From Cubamyces lactineus (Eukaryota > Basidiomycota > Agaricomycetes > Polyporales > Polyporaceae): 64,000 bases of DNA. The position numbers and the translations under genes were made by a program. The stretch covers positions 248,001 through 312,000 of the forward strand of contig JACDTU010000025.1 in assembly GCA_022376465.1 (NCBI GenBank). The letters are read 5' to 3'. The notes beneath the pieces were generated by a model. It did not search any database. It had not been told where the DNA came from and saw only the letters and a program-made list of their open reading frames with translations. Shown here in pieces: positions 33,201-47,034 of the stretch (within the stretch, counting starts at the first letter, position 1; the number at the start of each line of letters is the position of its first letter).

Positions 33201-35974
33201 GTGGTGCGCCAAGGTCGTCACATACAGAGAGGGCCATGCGATGGCTATAGATGCTCTTCGCTGCAGCGGAAATAGCGTGACCGAGGAATGGAATACGACC
33301 AATATCCCTCGAGTACACTTCCGTTCGCAAGAGTTCTGGTCTCGCGTCATGGGCGCTTGAGCACGTCCTCACTGAAAGGGTTTCGTCCTCGCTTCCGGTC
33401 TGGCGCTGCTCGAGCGGGCTCAAGAGCCCATTCAACGTGACAGTTCGCGCCTATAATACAACGATGCCCACTTCAAGCGGGGCAACACGATCATCTAAGG
33501 TATGATCATTTAGGGTATCTCGGAGCTTGCTCACGCCCGCCGTGCCCAATGTCGACGAGAATTTTCCTCCTATACATCTGGCATCCGAAGCATGCGGCTA
33601 TTCAACCGGACTGACCACGTACAATGTACAGTTGCCGCGCAGTTCACTCGATCGATCATGCAAAACACGCTCAGACAAGCTGGTATGCGTACTGGAGTCT
33701 CCATGACGTCGGTATAGCGTTCTCATCCAAATCAGAGTAGGGCGAAGCCTACGGAGAAGACCATCCGGCGGTACGGCCACAACACGTATCCCCAACGTTG
33801 GGCGATGCCACGTCAATCGCTCACCAAGTCGTCGTCAACTCAGCAACGCGAGAAGGCGCAATCGAATCGCGGCCTTCCCGAAGCCCATGTGCAGCAGGAC
33901 ACGAATTGACCTATAACCGGCCACGCAGGACGCCTCACTAGACATCGGCAACCCCGACGCCACCGTCGAACGTCGGGCCCACTTTGCGTCCCATCCCGCC
34001 GCTCAGGCCTCAGGCTGCAGGCTCTCCGCGGCGATAGAAGCCGCCATGCGGTCTCTCGAGGTGATGCTCATGCCGTCGGCCATGGCTCGTCTTAGCAGAG
34101 CCACTTGGAAGGCGCGTGAGGGGTGTGCCACGCCGCCACAGACCCGACGGGCAGCGGAAGAGAAGAACGGGAGGCACGCCAATAGGGCCGCGAAGCTGGC
34201 GCAGATTGAAGAGAGGGAGACGGGGGAGTGGGTATCGAAGGCTGTTCTCGATATGGGCTGTGCTCGTGAACTTGAAGGGGGGTGGAGGTGAGCCGGTACG
34301 TCCATCCAGCAGGCGTATGTACAGACGCGGAGGCTGACGAATGCACGAATCTGCCAGATAATCGTGCCAAGCCGCACCGTACTTGGATGAACGACGAGCA
34401 TATTCATCCAGGTGGGCGCATAATACATATGCGATAAGACCACGCGCCTCCGCCGTGAAAGACGCACGCGTGCCCCAAAGAGCCAACGCGTCAGTCTGAG
34501 TTGTGCGATTCCCGCTGTCGCTCAAGGGTATGTACGACCAGCTGCAGATCACCTCGGGGGCCGCAGCTGCGCAGCGAGACGTCCGACAGCGCTCTCGAAA
34601 GTCCGGCAACCATCCCCATAATCGGCAGTCCCAATGCGCGCCCAGCCTGTGCACCCTATCGAACGCAGTGCGAAAGTTCAAGTCAGAGGAAGTACGCTTA
34701 CTTCTCCCCAGCACACCTGAGGATCTCCCGTGAGAGCGATCGGTACGCTGTCATGCCACCCCACCCCACCCCCCCTCCCCCAAGTGGTGGATTGCCTTTC
34801 CTCCTGTGCCGCAATTCGACGACGCCCTGATCCCTGATCACATCGCCATCTACAGCCCACATCAAAGACAAACCCCCACAAGTCAGGCCAACTTCCATAT
34901 CTCCGGCGCTTCGCTACTTCGCCCGCGCCCAGCACGACGTCATATCTGCGTCGGTGTGAATCCCAGGACCCAGGGACAACTTGTGGCTTGTGGCTTGCGG
35001 GAGCCTCGCACCGGAGGGTACTTGGCCCGGGACCACCGGCAGGGGTGGAAGGAGGGGAGGGGGGGCATCACCATACAAGTCCACCCTGCACCGACACGCC
35101 AACCTGTCAAAGCAAGTTCCAACAGCGGACAAAGGAGGGCCCCGTGCAGGGTGGGCAGGGGGCCTACCGAGGAACACATGCCACGCCCAACTCGGTAGTT
35201 CGTTCATGCCGAATATGGGAGCCTGGTCTTCGAGTTTGATAGTCGCAGTGCGGTGGGTTCGACGACTCGGCCGGGAGTGCGCCCCGGGTCAGGGCCACGA
35301 GCTCGTCGCGCGTCGCACGTCGCACGTCGATGGCGTGGTGGTAGGGACTGTGGTTCGGACGACGCTGTCCCCGAGGAACAGGAGAAGCTGGACAACGGCG
35401 GGTCCCCGGCCCCGTGGAGGGCGACGACATGCGCGACGATTGTCTCAGCGAACCCCGAGGGGATACACGATGTGCGACTTAAGCTGTGTCTAGAATCCAC
35501 TAGACCACTATAACCTCTCCAACTTCGTGCTCAGCAGCACAACTTACAGTCCGTCACTATTTCAACACAATGTGTCCCGGTATATCGTACGCATCGCATC
35601 CGGACAGCACCAGTGGTACAATCCATGGCACTAGAACTCCCCGCCACCGACCACACGGCTCAGCCCAGACACGCTAACGCGCATATACCACTCTCATGAA
35701 CGCACGCCGTGACATTATCGCCAGTGCATCTCCTATCGCGACCGGGGATCAACCTATCGACGATCCTCTCGCGTCGCCGCAGCCGCGGAAAACATGGCAG
35801 CTCGGCCCTCTAGGGCGGACTAGATGTTCGCCGGTGGTGCTGCCAGTGCAGCATGGCTCAGGCTCGTCGGGGCGCAGTGGGAAGTTGACGATGAGGCCGT
35901 CGCATACCGGCGTCAGGCCTCAGGCATGGGCAGACTCGGGTCAATGGGTAAAAGCGGCTCGCGATTTTAGGTTT

Positions 35975-36278
35975 GTAGTCCGGATGACATGCCATTCATG
36001 GTCATGTATCGTTTTGTTCCGAGGCAGGTTCCACGGCGCCATTCACACTACGCTGGCGTTGGTGACTGCACGATCCCACGCCGGCGCAGAGGACACTCAC
36101 GCGGATAGAAGCCAGAGGATAATGTACCGTGGCTTCGGGCCTTAAACATGGGCGAAGTCGGATGGAGGCTGCTGCGCCCCCGAGTCGTTGTTTGAAGTTA
36201 GTGACTCCGACGACATGCCACTCGTGACGTTTTGTCGTCTTGTCGTTTTGTTCCGAGGATCCGAGTCGCTGTGCACAT
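35975..36278 (+). repeat. Diverged local duplication
   Basis: The segment around 35975-36025 (GATGACATGCCATTCATG, then CGTTTTGTTCCGAGG) reappears in altered form around 36205-36260 (CGACATGCCACTCGTG, then CGTTTTGTTCCGAGGATC). The two share short identical runs separated by differences, so this is an old duplication or two copies of a small dispersed repeat. Confidence 0.45.
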
Positions 36279-38078
36279 TGAATAGACGCACGCGGAGGAT
36301 CCTGTCAATGAGCCTGAAAATGAGCCTGGAGGCATCAGCAAGTAAGAGATCGTCGTGAAGTGGAGGGCCCCAGGGATTGAATAATACGGTGTGCTATAAA
36401 CGCACGCAATCGTGCCGTGAGCAGCAACGCCAGTGGCCGTGGATGACTAGGGAAGGCACGACGTACGGCAAGGGTGCTTCTGTAGCCTGAGCCTTACTGC
36501 AGGGCAAGTCGTCTGACAACTACATCTACGATACGCCCTTGAGAATAACCGATGTCAAATTCGTCGAACGACGGCGGGAAGTCCGGAGTACAACGTCGCC
36601 TAGACTTACAGTAGCCACATATCCAAGTCCAGAGAGCAGTGAGAGCTAGCCTTGAGCCTCGTTTATACAACGCACGATGTGGAAAAAATCAGCGCAAGAC
36701 AGACGTACGTATATATTGCGGGCCCGCGTTCTCTTCGCGTCCCCGCGGACACAGAAGGGCGTGCAATATAGTCGTACAGGCACGTCGCGCCCTCCCAGCC
36801 GCAGTCGGTGGCACAGGATTCTCGCAAGCGAGTGTGTGGCAATGAGTCATGTGAGTGAGGTAAGCGAGGCTCTGATCCCTCGTGTTTCCCTTCAAGCCCT
36901 CGAGCTCAGACTCGGAGGAGGTTCTGGGACGAGTTTACCTGGCACCTCACCCGTGTACCTGCTCTCAAACTATCCTGGTGTATTATGAGTGCCACGTATC
37001 GCCTCACTACGTATGCATGCAGCGCGCTGTCTCTAAATGCCATGCAAGATTAGCGAACACGACATGGATGGCAAAATCCGAATTGTCACCGTCCAGCTGT
37101 CGTTCAAAGTTGAGTTTTGCGCGACGCGACGCGGGACTGCCGTGAGTTTCGTGAGCCCCTTACGAGAGAGCTGAGCATACACGGCGCACGTGCCGTACCG
37201 CTGCGGCAGCCAGAGCAAGAAAAGGATGGCGGGTTTCCCAGAACGAACGCTGCCAGGTACGGCGGACAGGCGGCGGCTGGGGGGGTTGCCGGAAGGTGGT
37301 CGAAGACAGGCGGAGGTAGTCGTGAGCACCAGGTGTATGAGCGCGTTCTGGAATTTCTACCCCCATTCGTCCACCCTTCGCCTTCCCGTGGGGTCCGTGT
37401 GCCCAGGCTTTGGCTTCGTAGTAGGCGAACGCAGAAGCCGTCCGCGTCAAGTCTGACGTAGGCGATCGAGCAGTAGCGTCCAAGTTCTGGCTCAGCCACC
37501 GAAGACGCTGGCAGCGAGGGGGGCTGGCCACCCGCGATACGTTCGTGTGGCACGGCAGCTCTCCCAGGCTCCTTCTGAGTGCATTCCAATATGCCAGCCC
37601 TGCTGGGACGTGTCTATGGAAAATAGAAGGGGGGATCAGGTAACCTTGCAAGCGACCGGGAAAGGAACGCGCGTTACCACTTGGTGTCCCACCTGCGAAA
37701 TTTGCGAAAGAGGGAGCGATACCGGCCCGTGCGGAACGCTTCGGCGGACTCGAAAGGATCACGGGCTGCGTCGTCGTCGGCTGCCACCCCCGCCGCCGCC
37801 GTCGCGGGCACGAGCTTCTGCGCCGCCGTTCTAGGGCACGATAGCGAGGACTGGCTGGACCGGGATCACCGCGGCCGTCTTCAGCGTACGTCTCCATCAG
37901 ACCAGCCCTGACCGCCGTCAGGGACACCATGACCATCAGCGAACGCAGGGCAAGGATCGATAGCACGTACCGCCGCCGTTTTCCATCCGCCCATTTATCT
38001 CGATTGGGCAACGGCCCCAAGGAAAGCGTGAACGTCATGGAAAACCGGGGCAGTCCAGGTGGGAGCCTGGTACGAGTG

Positions 38079-38107
38079 TCCGAATCCGAATCCAAATCCG
38101 AATCCGA
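38079..38107 (+). repeat. Hexanucleotide microsatellite (TCCGAA)n
   Basis: About five imperfect copies of TCCGAA/TCCAAA in a row. Confidence 0.8.
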
Positions 38108-41100
38108 TGGATGGCCCACCCAGGCTGCGCTTCGCAGCGGCCGGTCAGACGTCGCGAGAGGGGCGCCGGACGCCACACTAAATGGGTGATATGGTTTCGG
38201 CTAAGAACGGATGGACGAGAAGAAGCAGGGCAGGGAGACGTACCGCGTGCACCGTGGACGGCGTGCTGGAATGTCCGCAGAGGAAGCCGTAGCCTGGCGG
38301 CGTGAACGTACACCCGCGCCGTCTCCTGGGGCAGCAGGCTCGTACTGAACGCCTGCCCTGGCCGATGGGTCCCAGGCTGGCGTGAGGCCCTGTCCACCGC
38401 TGCAAAATTGACATTTTGCAAAACGGACCAGGCACCTAAGATGAGACGAGCCACGGTGAATAGCCATGCAAAATATGTGTCCGTCACAAATAGGTCGAGG
38501 CGGAATACACGGCAGTTGAGCTCAGAGCGGTGGTAAGGGCAGCAAACGCCGTCTTACGGGCGGAGCAGTAGCGAGCAGCGAGCCTCTACGACGCGCCCGC
38601 CCGATCGCGAGGGAGACGGCGTCTTGTCGTTCCGCACCGAATCACTGCGATCAAGCCGCCATATCGACCCTCCAGCTCGAGCCTGAACACGTCTGGAGCC
38701 ACTCTACGGGCTGTGGTCGGTCGTAAGGCCGCAGAGTAAGTCTGGAGTTCAGGAACAACGGTTGGACTGTTACGGTCCAGCCTAGAGGCCGAGGTTACGT
38801 CCTACAACCACCACTCGACGACGAGTTCCGACGTCCAACGGCTGCTCCCGACGTCGATGAGCCCCCGCTAGCTCAAGCTCATGCTCACATTAAGGCGACT
38901 GCCGAGCGGTCGTCATCGTCGCTCGCGGGAGGTCGTGTACGTACCACGGTGTGGAATGGACGCATGGCCGCGGACAAATACGCGTTAGCTTGATTGACCT
39001 CCCGCCCGCTGACGGACAGCACGTACTCGTACAACACGTAGCAGTCGTCGCAGTCGTGTCGGCATACCGAACCAGCGGGCTCGCCGGAGACCGACGCCTT
39101 GGCGGGTCCTGGCGACCGAGTGAGCGAGCAGCGTTCCACGGTCCGTGTGCGGGCCTGAAGAAGCGGGGGCCCGCGGGCACGGGACGGGACGGGGCACCGC
39201 TCAATGGGGCACAAGGGCCCTCTTCGCGTCATGAAGCCCTCCCGGCGCACGGAGCAGGAGAGGGTTAAACGCGGTCCTTGCCCAAAAAGGGCTGCTGCTT
39301 CGCAAACGGATCCTCCTCCACGTCGTCCTCACAGGGCCCGGGCACCCTGCCAGCCAGGCCCGAGCCCGAGAGCTTGCGGGTGAGCGATGCCCTTCCCCCC
39401 GCTCGAGGGCTCCTCCCGCCTGTTGGCGCGTCCCTTGCGGGAGCCTGCGGCGGCTGGCCCGGTCCAGGGACACGGTGGGGAGGCCGCTCGGGAGCGAGGA
39501 ATGCGCCACACGTGTTGCGACGAGCAGAGCGTTTCCTGCACGCCTGACACGGCTAGCAACTGTTCGGACGGGCCTGTGCACTCGCACGCAGACCGCAGAC
39601 CGGCCTGGAGAACAAACTACCGCACGCGACCTGGAATGAACGGCGGCCTCGACACCACGGGTGACCGGTTGACCGTGCAGAACAGTGCAGCACGGGCCAG
39701 CAGGCGTGGGCCTATCAGTCGGCCTCGGTGCTGGGATTGTACGTACAAGGCAACGATTGGACGCCATCCGCTCGGTGTGTACGACCACACCCGCCACTGT
39801 CACGTAGCTAGCAGCCAGCCAGGCGCCCCAGCCACCGAGCCACCCAGCTACCCATCCATTCGCCCGTTGACCGCTTCGCGGACCCTGCCAGTCGTCCTTC
39901 TGTGTCTTCCGGTGCCCGTCAGATGAGCCCAAACCCGCTCTAGGGTGGCGAAGATAGCGTCAAGTGAGGCGTGCCACGCGAACTCACGCCCGGCAGCCCG
40001 AAGGCTCCCCACCGCCCACGGTGGCACTTATCGTCCCTGCCGCCGTTCCCTCGCCTACGCCGCCTCCTTGAAGCTTAGAGGCCGACCGTTCGTGAAGGGG
40101 GGAACAGAAGGTCATCCCCGCGGATGTCTTCTGCCGGTGTTCCATCGCCCGAGTCCGCGCTACGCACAGGTATTTCGGTACAGTGTTAGGGCGCGCGGAA
40201 ATAAGGAGGACCCTGTGTCGTCGACGTCCGCTGCGTCTTCGTCGGCTTCGCCGACCTGACCATGGCCACAGGCGGGGCAGGATGACAGCTTTCCAGCGTC
40301 ATCCGGTATCTCGAGCCGGGCGCAGAATCACTGGTCGAGCTGGGGGCCCTCTTCGATGCACTCCGCACCCGACGCCGCGCGGGGCAATGACACGAGGCTG
40401 GGACGACCTCTTCCATGGCGTATTCTGTCCGTGCCCCGTTCAAGTTCAGGTTCCATGCCGAGCCGTGAGGTCGGCGCGGCTGGCGGTTGGCGGCGCTGCG
40501 CGTCGAAGGTTTTGGTTGCACGTCCAGCAGCAACATCGTGTAGCGGAAGGTTGAGGGTGGGAGCGCCGTCGCTGATATTGTATCGCTTCGCTTCGCGGTC
40601 CATGCGTCGACAGAAGGGAATATTTATCCACTTGAACTTGAACTTTAACTTTGAAGCCCGTCGTCAGAACATCACGACATATGGATGTTTATGTATGATA
40701 TGAGCTTACGGGAGGCGCGAACGTGCATGTGCCCGTACACGGTCACAATCGCGGAGATTGTATTGGGTCGGTGCATGCGTGCAGCTCTGGTTGGGTGATA
40801 TTGTAAGCGTGGGTACCATGATGAGATGTTGATAGATGAATTACGACTCACCCGTTGTGACTTCTTCCAACCCATGCCAGCGGTAAAACTCGCTACAGAG
40901 TCTTGGATATTGCCACTGAGTTGCCGACATCAATTCGACGCCTTCAACCGCCTACAGAAATGTTTTTGTCGGCTATAGTGTCCAAGAACGTACACTGGGA
41001 TCTCCTACCCAGCAGTAAGCGAGACACCGTTGAAGCCAACGCCAATGTTGAGATTTAATACTGATCGTGTTGTCCTACAAGGTGAAGCGCCGATTAATAG

Positions 41101-43518
41101 TGCAGGGCCCTTCCCGCAATAAGCGCCTTCCTGCATCACACTCCTCGGCGAGCCGTGCCGAAACCAAGTGCCTCCGGCAACACCATCCTAGACACAATCG
41201 TCGTCAACACCAAATCACCACGCACGGACTCCCGAAACATCAGCACGTACGCCATCGGAGAATACGACGAACGAGAGCATCGCTGGCATCACTGGCAACC
41301 ACGCGCGCCTACACGCCTAGGGACTCGCTAGCGCTGCCACATGGAGTTTGAAGTTCCTGATTGACTTCAAGTTGAGTTGAACCTAATAGTAATTATAATG
41401 GACCATCACGTACCGGCGTGGCTCCGCCGCGGCCGGTGCTCCACCAGCGATTCAACGCAAACGGGGTTACGCCTGTGGGGCGCCCATTCAGGGCGCGCAA
41501 GTATATCGACCCAACTGCAGGCTCTGAGGCATTCCTGGGGGTGCAACTTGGGGTTGGGCGGAAGTTGGGGGCAGGATGCGATGGAGTAGTAGCATCTAGC
41601 CGTGGTCGGCGAACGAAGTATCCCTCCATCGCAGCATGGCCTGGCCGAAGCTGGTACCTATTGCTCACAGGCACCGCGAGCATCCGCACCCGGATCTCGT
41701 GTACAGGGACTCGGAGACGCAACGGTACGTGATCTGTGTATCCACGCTGATATCTCCGTTGTTCGGTGTTGGGGATACGCCCTCGCCCTCGCTGACAACT
41801 GTTCATCAACAAACGCGTTGGCCACCCTACCGTGCACCGTGCACCGCTGTGGTCACATGACCGCCAAGGCCATCGTGTGGCCACACCAGCGTTCAATGCT
41901 CAATGTTCGAGTCAACGACCCCACGTGTGCCGCCTAACGTCCACGCCGATCCGGTGTCAATAGCGCAACCGCCAGTCCACCACGCTCGCCCGGGGCTGCG
42001 CCACGCATTCAGCACACAACAATCAGCACTCAGCGCGCCAGAGCCAGAACCAGAACCAGCTCCGAGTCACATCCACCCTCCCCGCTGTCCAGCCTCAGCC
42101 CCGGGCCCGCCGCTCGCCCTGCCAGCTGAGCCAGACTGCAAACCGCAGCTACAGCAGATCCCCGGCCGCCGCCGCGGCCTTCTGCCCCGCGCAGCATCTC
42201 CTCAAGCCGTGCTACTGTGCACCGTGCCGCCATGCAGCGGCGACAAGCTGCTCAGCATCCATAACAGGCGACGGAGTCCCCGGGGAGCGGACATGCGCTG
42301 GAGAGACTACACAGCGCTCTTCCCAACGCTTCCTGTGAGGAGCGCGAACATGGTGCATGGATGGCTATGAATGGGGCGCTCGCTGCGATATGTCAGAGAG
42401 GCTATAGAAGAGGAACAGCAGGCGACTGCGCTGGGGAGCCAGCGAACCGGGAACGCGGCGGGTGCCCGCTGAAGACTCGGATGAGGCTCACCGTGATGTG
42501 AACTTGAACGCGGGATGCAGCCGAAGTCGATGTCTCTGTGCGGCGGTTGAACGGGCGTTCTAGAGTAGTCTGAGTCACAGTAGCAGACGGTCATTGATCC
42601 TATAGCACTCACTTCGAGCTCGTTGCAACGGTTCCATCCTTGTTGTATATTCACGTTTGAGTTCGAGGAGCGATGTCCGACTCCACCATCCGGACGGACG
42701 GAGCTCGACTCGACGCATCGGGCATCGATAGCTAGAATCGCCATCGACGGGCCGTTGACGTTTTGACATCTTGACATCGTAGCAGGCAGATACGATGGGA
42801 TAGGATAGCGCAGGATAGCGCCAAGTCAGGTCCCCGGCCGTGGCGGACGGAGCCCATCATCCTAGGCCTGTCAACGCAGCGTGCCCCAAGCTTGCAACGC
42901 TGTTTGCGTCAGCCACATGCGTCGTGTGTGCCGTCATTCAGGACGCGTGCGAATGTGCGCCAGAGCCGGTGCTGGCGCTTGCCTGCTACTCCCAGTCGGA
43001 TGTGTGTGTGGGCGTGTGTATTCTGGGCGAACGACACCTATGTCGATGGTGCATGCATTAGTACTAGCCTGAGTGCCCGCCTGCGCCTGCGCCTGCCAAC
43101 GTCAGGACTATGAATATCATCATCTCGAGTCGTGTAACAGCAGTAACAGCAGCAGCGGAGTTCGTTCGAGGACTCGATGTACAGATGTACGCGTCCATCA
43201 ACGAAGTCCCTTCGGAGAACACACCTGCCAGCCAGGGTCCTGCGATCATCATCCTGAACTCATTCGATCACAGTCCCTTGCGTGAGCTAGATGCCTCAGC
43301 CCCAACATTCAATATCCAATGCCCAACGCCCTGCGCAGCCCGAAGCTAGCGTGCATGAAGCGTATCGCGTTGTGATCATCCCGTCCAGAGGCCATGTGTT
43401 TCCCGGCGAGAGGGTCGTCCGAGCCGTTTGGTAGATTTGCCGGCCGACTCGAGAACCTGAACGACTGCGGTGCGTCGTCGATGCTTCGATGCGTCGACGC
43501 ACCCGCATCCGCATCTGC

Positions 43519-43547
43519 GTCGTAGGCGTAGACGTAGACGTAGACGC
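43519..43547 (+). repeat. Hexanucleotide microsatellite (CGTAGA)n
   Basis: Four to five copies of CGTAGA with one CGTAGG variant. Confidence 0.8.
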
Positions 43548-43599
43548 GGCCATGTCGCAAGCAAGGCAGATCCCAACGTTCCAACATTCCAACATCCCG

Positions 43600-43631
43600 A
43601 CAACAACAACGACAACAACAACAACAACAAT
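43600..43631 (+). repeat. Trinucleotide microsatellite (ACA)n
   Basis: Ten or so ACA/CAA units with a single ACG interruption. Confidence 0.85.
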
Positions 43632-43877
43632 AGAAATTGGAACGAGGTCCTATTGCTGATGTTCGTGTTGGCCACAACAGCACCATGATCCGGATCATGA
43701 CGCGTGTCAGCCATGCACCAGCAGTCAACAGCCAGTAGCCGCTCAACCAGAATCCTACGCGCGTGGTGGCCCCCAGAAGACCCGCACCATGCTCAAACTG
43801 AAAGATAGATTTTGCACGCCAGCCAGTGCTTCGCTCGCCCGTTCGCTCGCTCGAGAAGATAGGGCCCGGATCCTAGC

Positions 43878-43903
43878 CATATCATATCATATCATCTCAT
43901 ATC
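43878..43903 (+). repeat. Pentanucleotide microsatellite (ATATC)n
   Basis: About five copies of CATAT/ATATC with one ATCTC variant. Confidence 0.75.
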
Positions 43904-46499
43904 TACAGAGATATGCCACCAGCACTGTCATGAGCCTACGTCCACCTACAGCATCACCCCAGAGGCCCGGAAGACGAGCAGATACCAGTGGGCGCCCGAA
44001 GCGCGCACCCAACGCCGTCGCGGTCGCGGTCGCAGCGGCGTCGGGCACGCCTGACGCTGTGCTGGTGTTGAACACAGTCCGACTCATACAAGCATGCTGC
44101 ATATACCGATGAGATGCGGGCCCGGCGTGGATTCGGGCGGCCTGGGCTGTCAAGCGCACAGGCCGGGGTCACAGGCGGGCAGGGTTTCCGACAGTACGTC
44201 TGTATACTCCTTGACGAGTCTATCAAGATTCATGATGGAAGGTGCAAGGTGCAAGATGCAAGATGCGAGCCGTCCTAGCGCGTCGGCGTCGCACGCTCGA
44301 CGACGCCTAGTACCAATGCTACCGTGCCCAGGCGCAAACGGACCGCACTGCATGCGCTGCGCCTACAAACAAACTCTAAGACGCGCACGACGGCGACGCG
44401 GCGGTGACCACGCCCACGCGCGCGGATGCAGACGCGCGGGTGCTTCGGGACGCGGCGCCCAGCACAGCTGCCCGGAAGGCCTCTGTGTGACGACAAACGA
44501 AGCGGCGACGTCAGCGGGCTCCTAGTGCAGGGCAAGACGTGAAGTCTGCGATGCCTAGTAGCCCCGATCGAAGACGCGAACAGACGTCGTCGTCGCCTGC
44601 GAACACCGCGCGGACTGCGACGTCCCGACGCCCGACGACGTGTGCGCGTCCGCGTCCCCGCGCGCGCGAGGCGAAAGCGATATGGATCGGGCGCGAGAAT
44701 CCCCAGGGAACGGAGAGCGGAGGGGAGACGCGTTGCTGACGTACCTGGCACCGATCTGGGCCTCCTGAAACCCGTGCAAAAGGTACACGTCAATACCAGC
44801 GCTGCGGGCCCACTCCCCAACCGATCCTAGCGTCCCGCAGCTGCGCGTCTCCGCCCGTCGTCTGCGTGCACACCCCCGCCAGTGTGCTCGGCCTGCGCTT
44901 AATGTATATTCAGTACTCTGCACTTCCAGCACGTCATAATAATACCCGCGCTCGGTTCCTCCAGGCACGCGCGCGCACGCCTCGCTTCCCCAGAGAGCGA
45001 TGAAGTGTATATGGCAGGTAAGACGTACCGGGTGCGAGCGCCGGTGAATAAATAACGGGAGCGACCCGGAGTGCATCCGGCCGGCAAAGAGCACGGTTCT
45101 TCGGGACACGTCAAGCAGACGAGGCTGGGACGGCTTCGCGGTATGGAAACGCTGGGAGATGTGAAAAGCGGAAAGGGGGGCGTGGCAACACCAGCTCCCT
45201 CGATCGATCGGGGATGGGTGACATATTCGCATTGAGCAAGAATGCGTCCCGGGAGAAGCGTCCCGGAGAGGAGTGCAGGCGTACCATCGGGGTTCGTCGA
45301 TGCAGACGCAGTGACACGGCTCGAGGGAGGCAGAACGCAGCAGCACCCACGCCACGGTCTCTAGGGCGGCGGGGATAAGACGAGCAAGCGGAGTTCCCAT
45401 CCGCCGCACTCGCCAGATGCATCGCGCCAACATTGTATGCGCGTGGACGAGAGAACGCCGGAGCGCCAGAACGCAGAGCGAGACGTCGATGGCGGCCTAG
45501 GGAACGCGCGACGGTACACGTACGACGCGTGTGATTGGTTCCTGTCCGCGGCGAGGGTGGCTATGTATAAACACGGGCGAGCTGTACCGGCCAGCTGGAG
45601 AAGTAGAACAGGGTCAGATTCCTAGACCGAGCCGCGACGGCGCACTGGCCGGTGCGCACGCACGCGGAGCATTGGCGGAGTATCGTCGAGGCCTCGGGTG
45701 AAGGCAAGCGCGGCGTCTGTACCGCGTCTCCGCTTCGTTCGTTCCAGCCGCCTCCCTCACTGATGGCCAGAGAAGCCAAAGAAGACGACGGTGCAAAACA
45801 GCTGCCAGGGCGCGAAACACGGGCACTCGACCGACGCCTCGGCGAAAACGCTTGACGCGGTTCACTACAGCCCATTCCCCGTGGCCGTGCTTGGCCCCAA
45901 CAGACGGTCGTGACAGGACCAGCCAAAAGGTCGACAGCTTGTGCGCGATAAGCGACGCCACGCTAGAGTGGCCGGGCTAAAAGGTAAATTACGTAATAGA
46001 TATGGGCGTCAGTGTACACCGTCCATATGCAGTGCTCAGACGCGCGAGGCTTACCAGCAGAACGCGCCGGTCAGAATCAACATTGCGAAGGAGTGATGTG
46101 GCAGTTGGACGCGGGAGTATCATTTGTGCAGAGAGGTGAGTGTCAGATGTGCGATGCCGTCCACGTGGAATTCATATTGTGCAGGGAGCGGGGGCCAAGC
46201 GGCGTGGCCCCAGGCGGAGGGTAAAGGATTGTGACAAACGCCCGGGCGAGAGCTGCTAGATGTGCAACAAGACTTGGAACGATTCGCCAGCGCCGATCAC
46301 AGATGCCAGGGGGCGGAGCATGCTGGGACGAGTGTGTGGTAAAGAAATAAAGGTCGAGAATGCAACGTTTTGGGCCGCGGCGTGTAAGTGGGCCGAGAAT
46401 GCGACTGAACGCGAGCTAACGGAAGGTTTGGTGGGTAGGTTGATAGCGCGACGGCAACCTGTATTTGGTGGCAAGATACCCAGGGTGATAGGTCGCTGA

Positions 46500-47034
46500 G
46501 TTGCGAACGTGGCGAAGAGGAGAGGATCGCTGGAGGAGGGAGGACAGGCGGCCTGCCTGAGGGCGCACGCGCAGGGAAAGAAGACAGAGGGGGAGAGGGA
46601 CGGGGATGGGCCTATGCGAGAGGCGAGATCGGGAGGAATGGGAGAGTCTGGTCGCGAGGACGCGATGATCTGGGAACTGGGCGAGCAGAGATCTCGTACG
46701 TATACGCGAAGGTGGGACTGGACACGGGCGTCTAAAGCGTTGCGGATCCCACTAAGAAGACACCCAAAAAGGGAATTTCAGCAACCGAGGGAGTGGGTGA
46801 GAGGGATGGAATGAAGAAAGAAGGAGGAAGAGGTGGGTGTGGATCACCACCAGAGCTCGCGAAGGAGGGCGCACAGGGTGTCATGCGGGCGGGGCGAGGA
46901 CCCGGTGTGATTGCGGCCTTATAGATGGATATCCCCTTGCCGTCCTCTCGTCAGTCCCTCTCCCAGCTCCTCCCTCCTCTCCCTCCCTTTAATTTGCCGG
47001 CCTGGACCGTCATCACCGCCTCCCGTCCACCCAA
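46500..47034 (+). promoter_or_regulatory. Purine-to-pyrimidine switch upstream of the Ser-rich protein gene
   Basis: The + strand is strongly purine-rich (GGAGGAGGGAGGACAGG and similar) from about 46500 to 46870. It turns pyrimidine-rich (CCTCCCTCCTCTCCCTCCC) from about 46935 to 46990, just before ATG 47035. CT-rich tracts before the start are common in strongly expressed fungal genes, so the second part is the likely core promoter and leader. The purine block has no assigned role. Confidence 0.45.

Larger units (their letters stand above)
30273..46899. other. 16.6-kb stretch with no convincing gene
   Basis: I found many ORFs of 60-340 codons on both strands. Most overlap in several frames, are rich in Arg, Pro and Ser, and lack motifs, as expected by chance in GC-rich DNA without stop pressure. 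No tRNA-like pair of A and B boxes, no LTR and no copy of the retrotransposon was seen. Microsatellites and a small diverged duplication are listed separately. The exon-like patch around 32039-32184 is the only part that reads like host protein. The region may hold lineage-specific genes, decayed DNA or unrecognised RNAs. Confidence 0.5.

Noticed and set aside
37160..38176. 338-codon minus-strand ORF
   Set aside because: Arg/Pro/Ser-rich, no motif, overlapped by other open frames in GC-rich DNA; most likely chance.
44555..45433. 292-codon minus-strand ORF
   Set aside because: Low-information composition, no domain, no splice partner, overlapped by other frames.
30273..46899. tRNA genes
   Set aside because: Several GTTCGA-like strings occur (for example near 35256 and 41903), but none has a matching A box and acceptor stem at the right distance.
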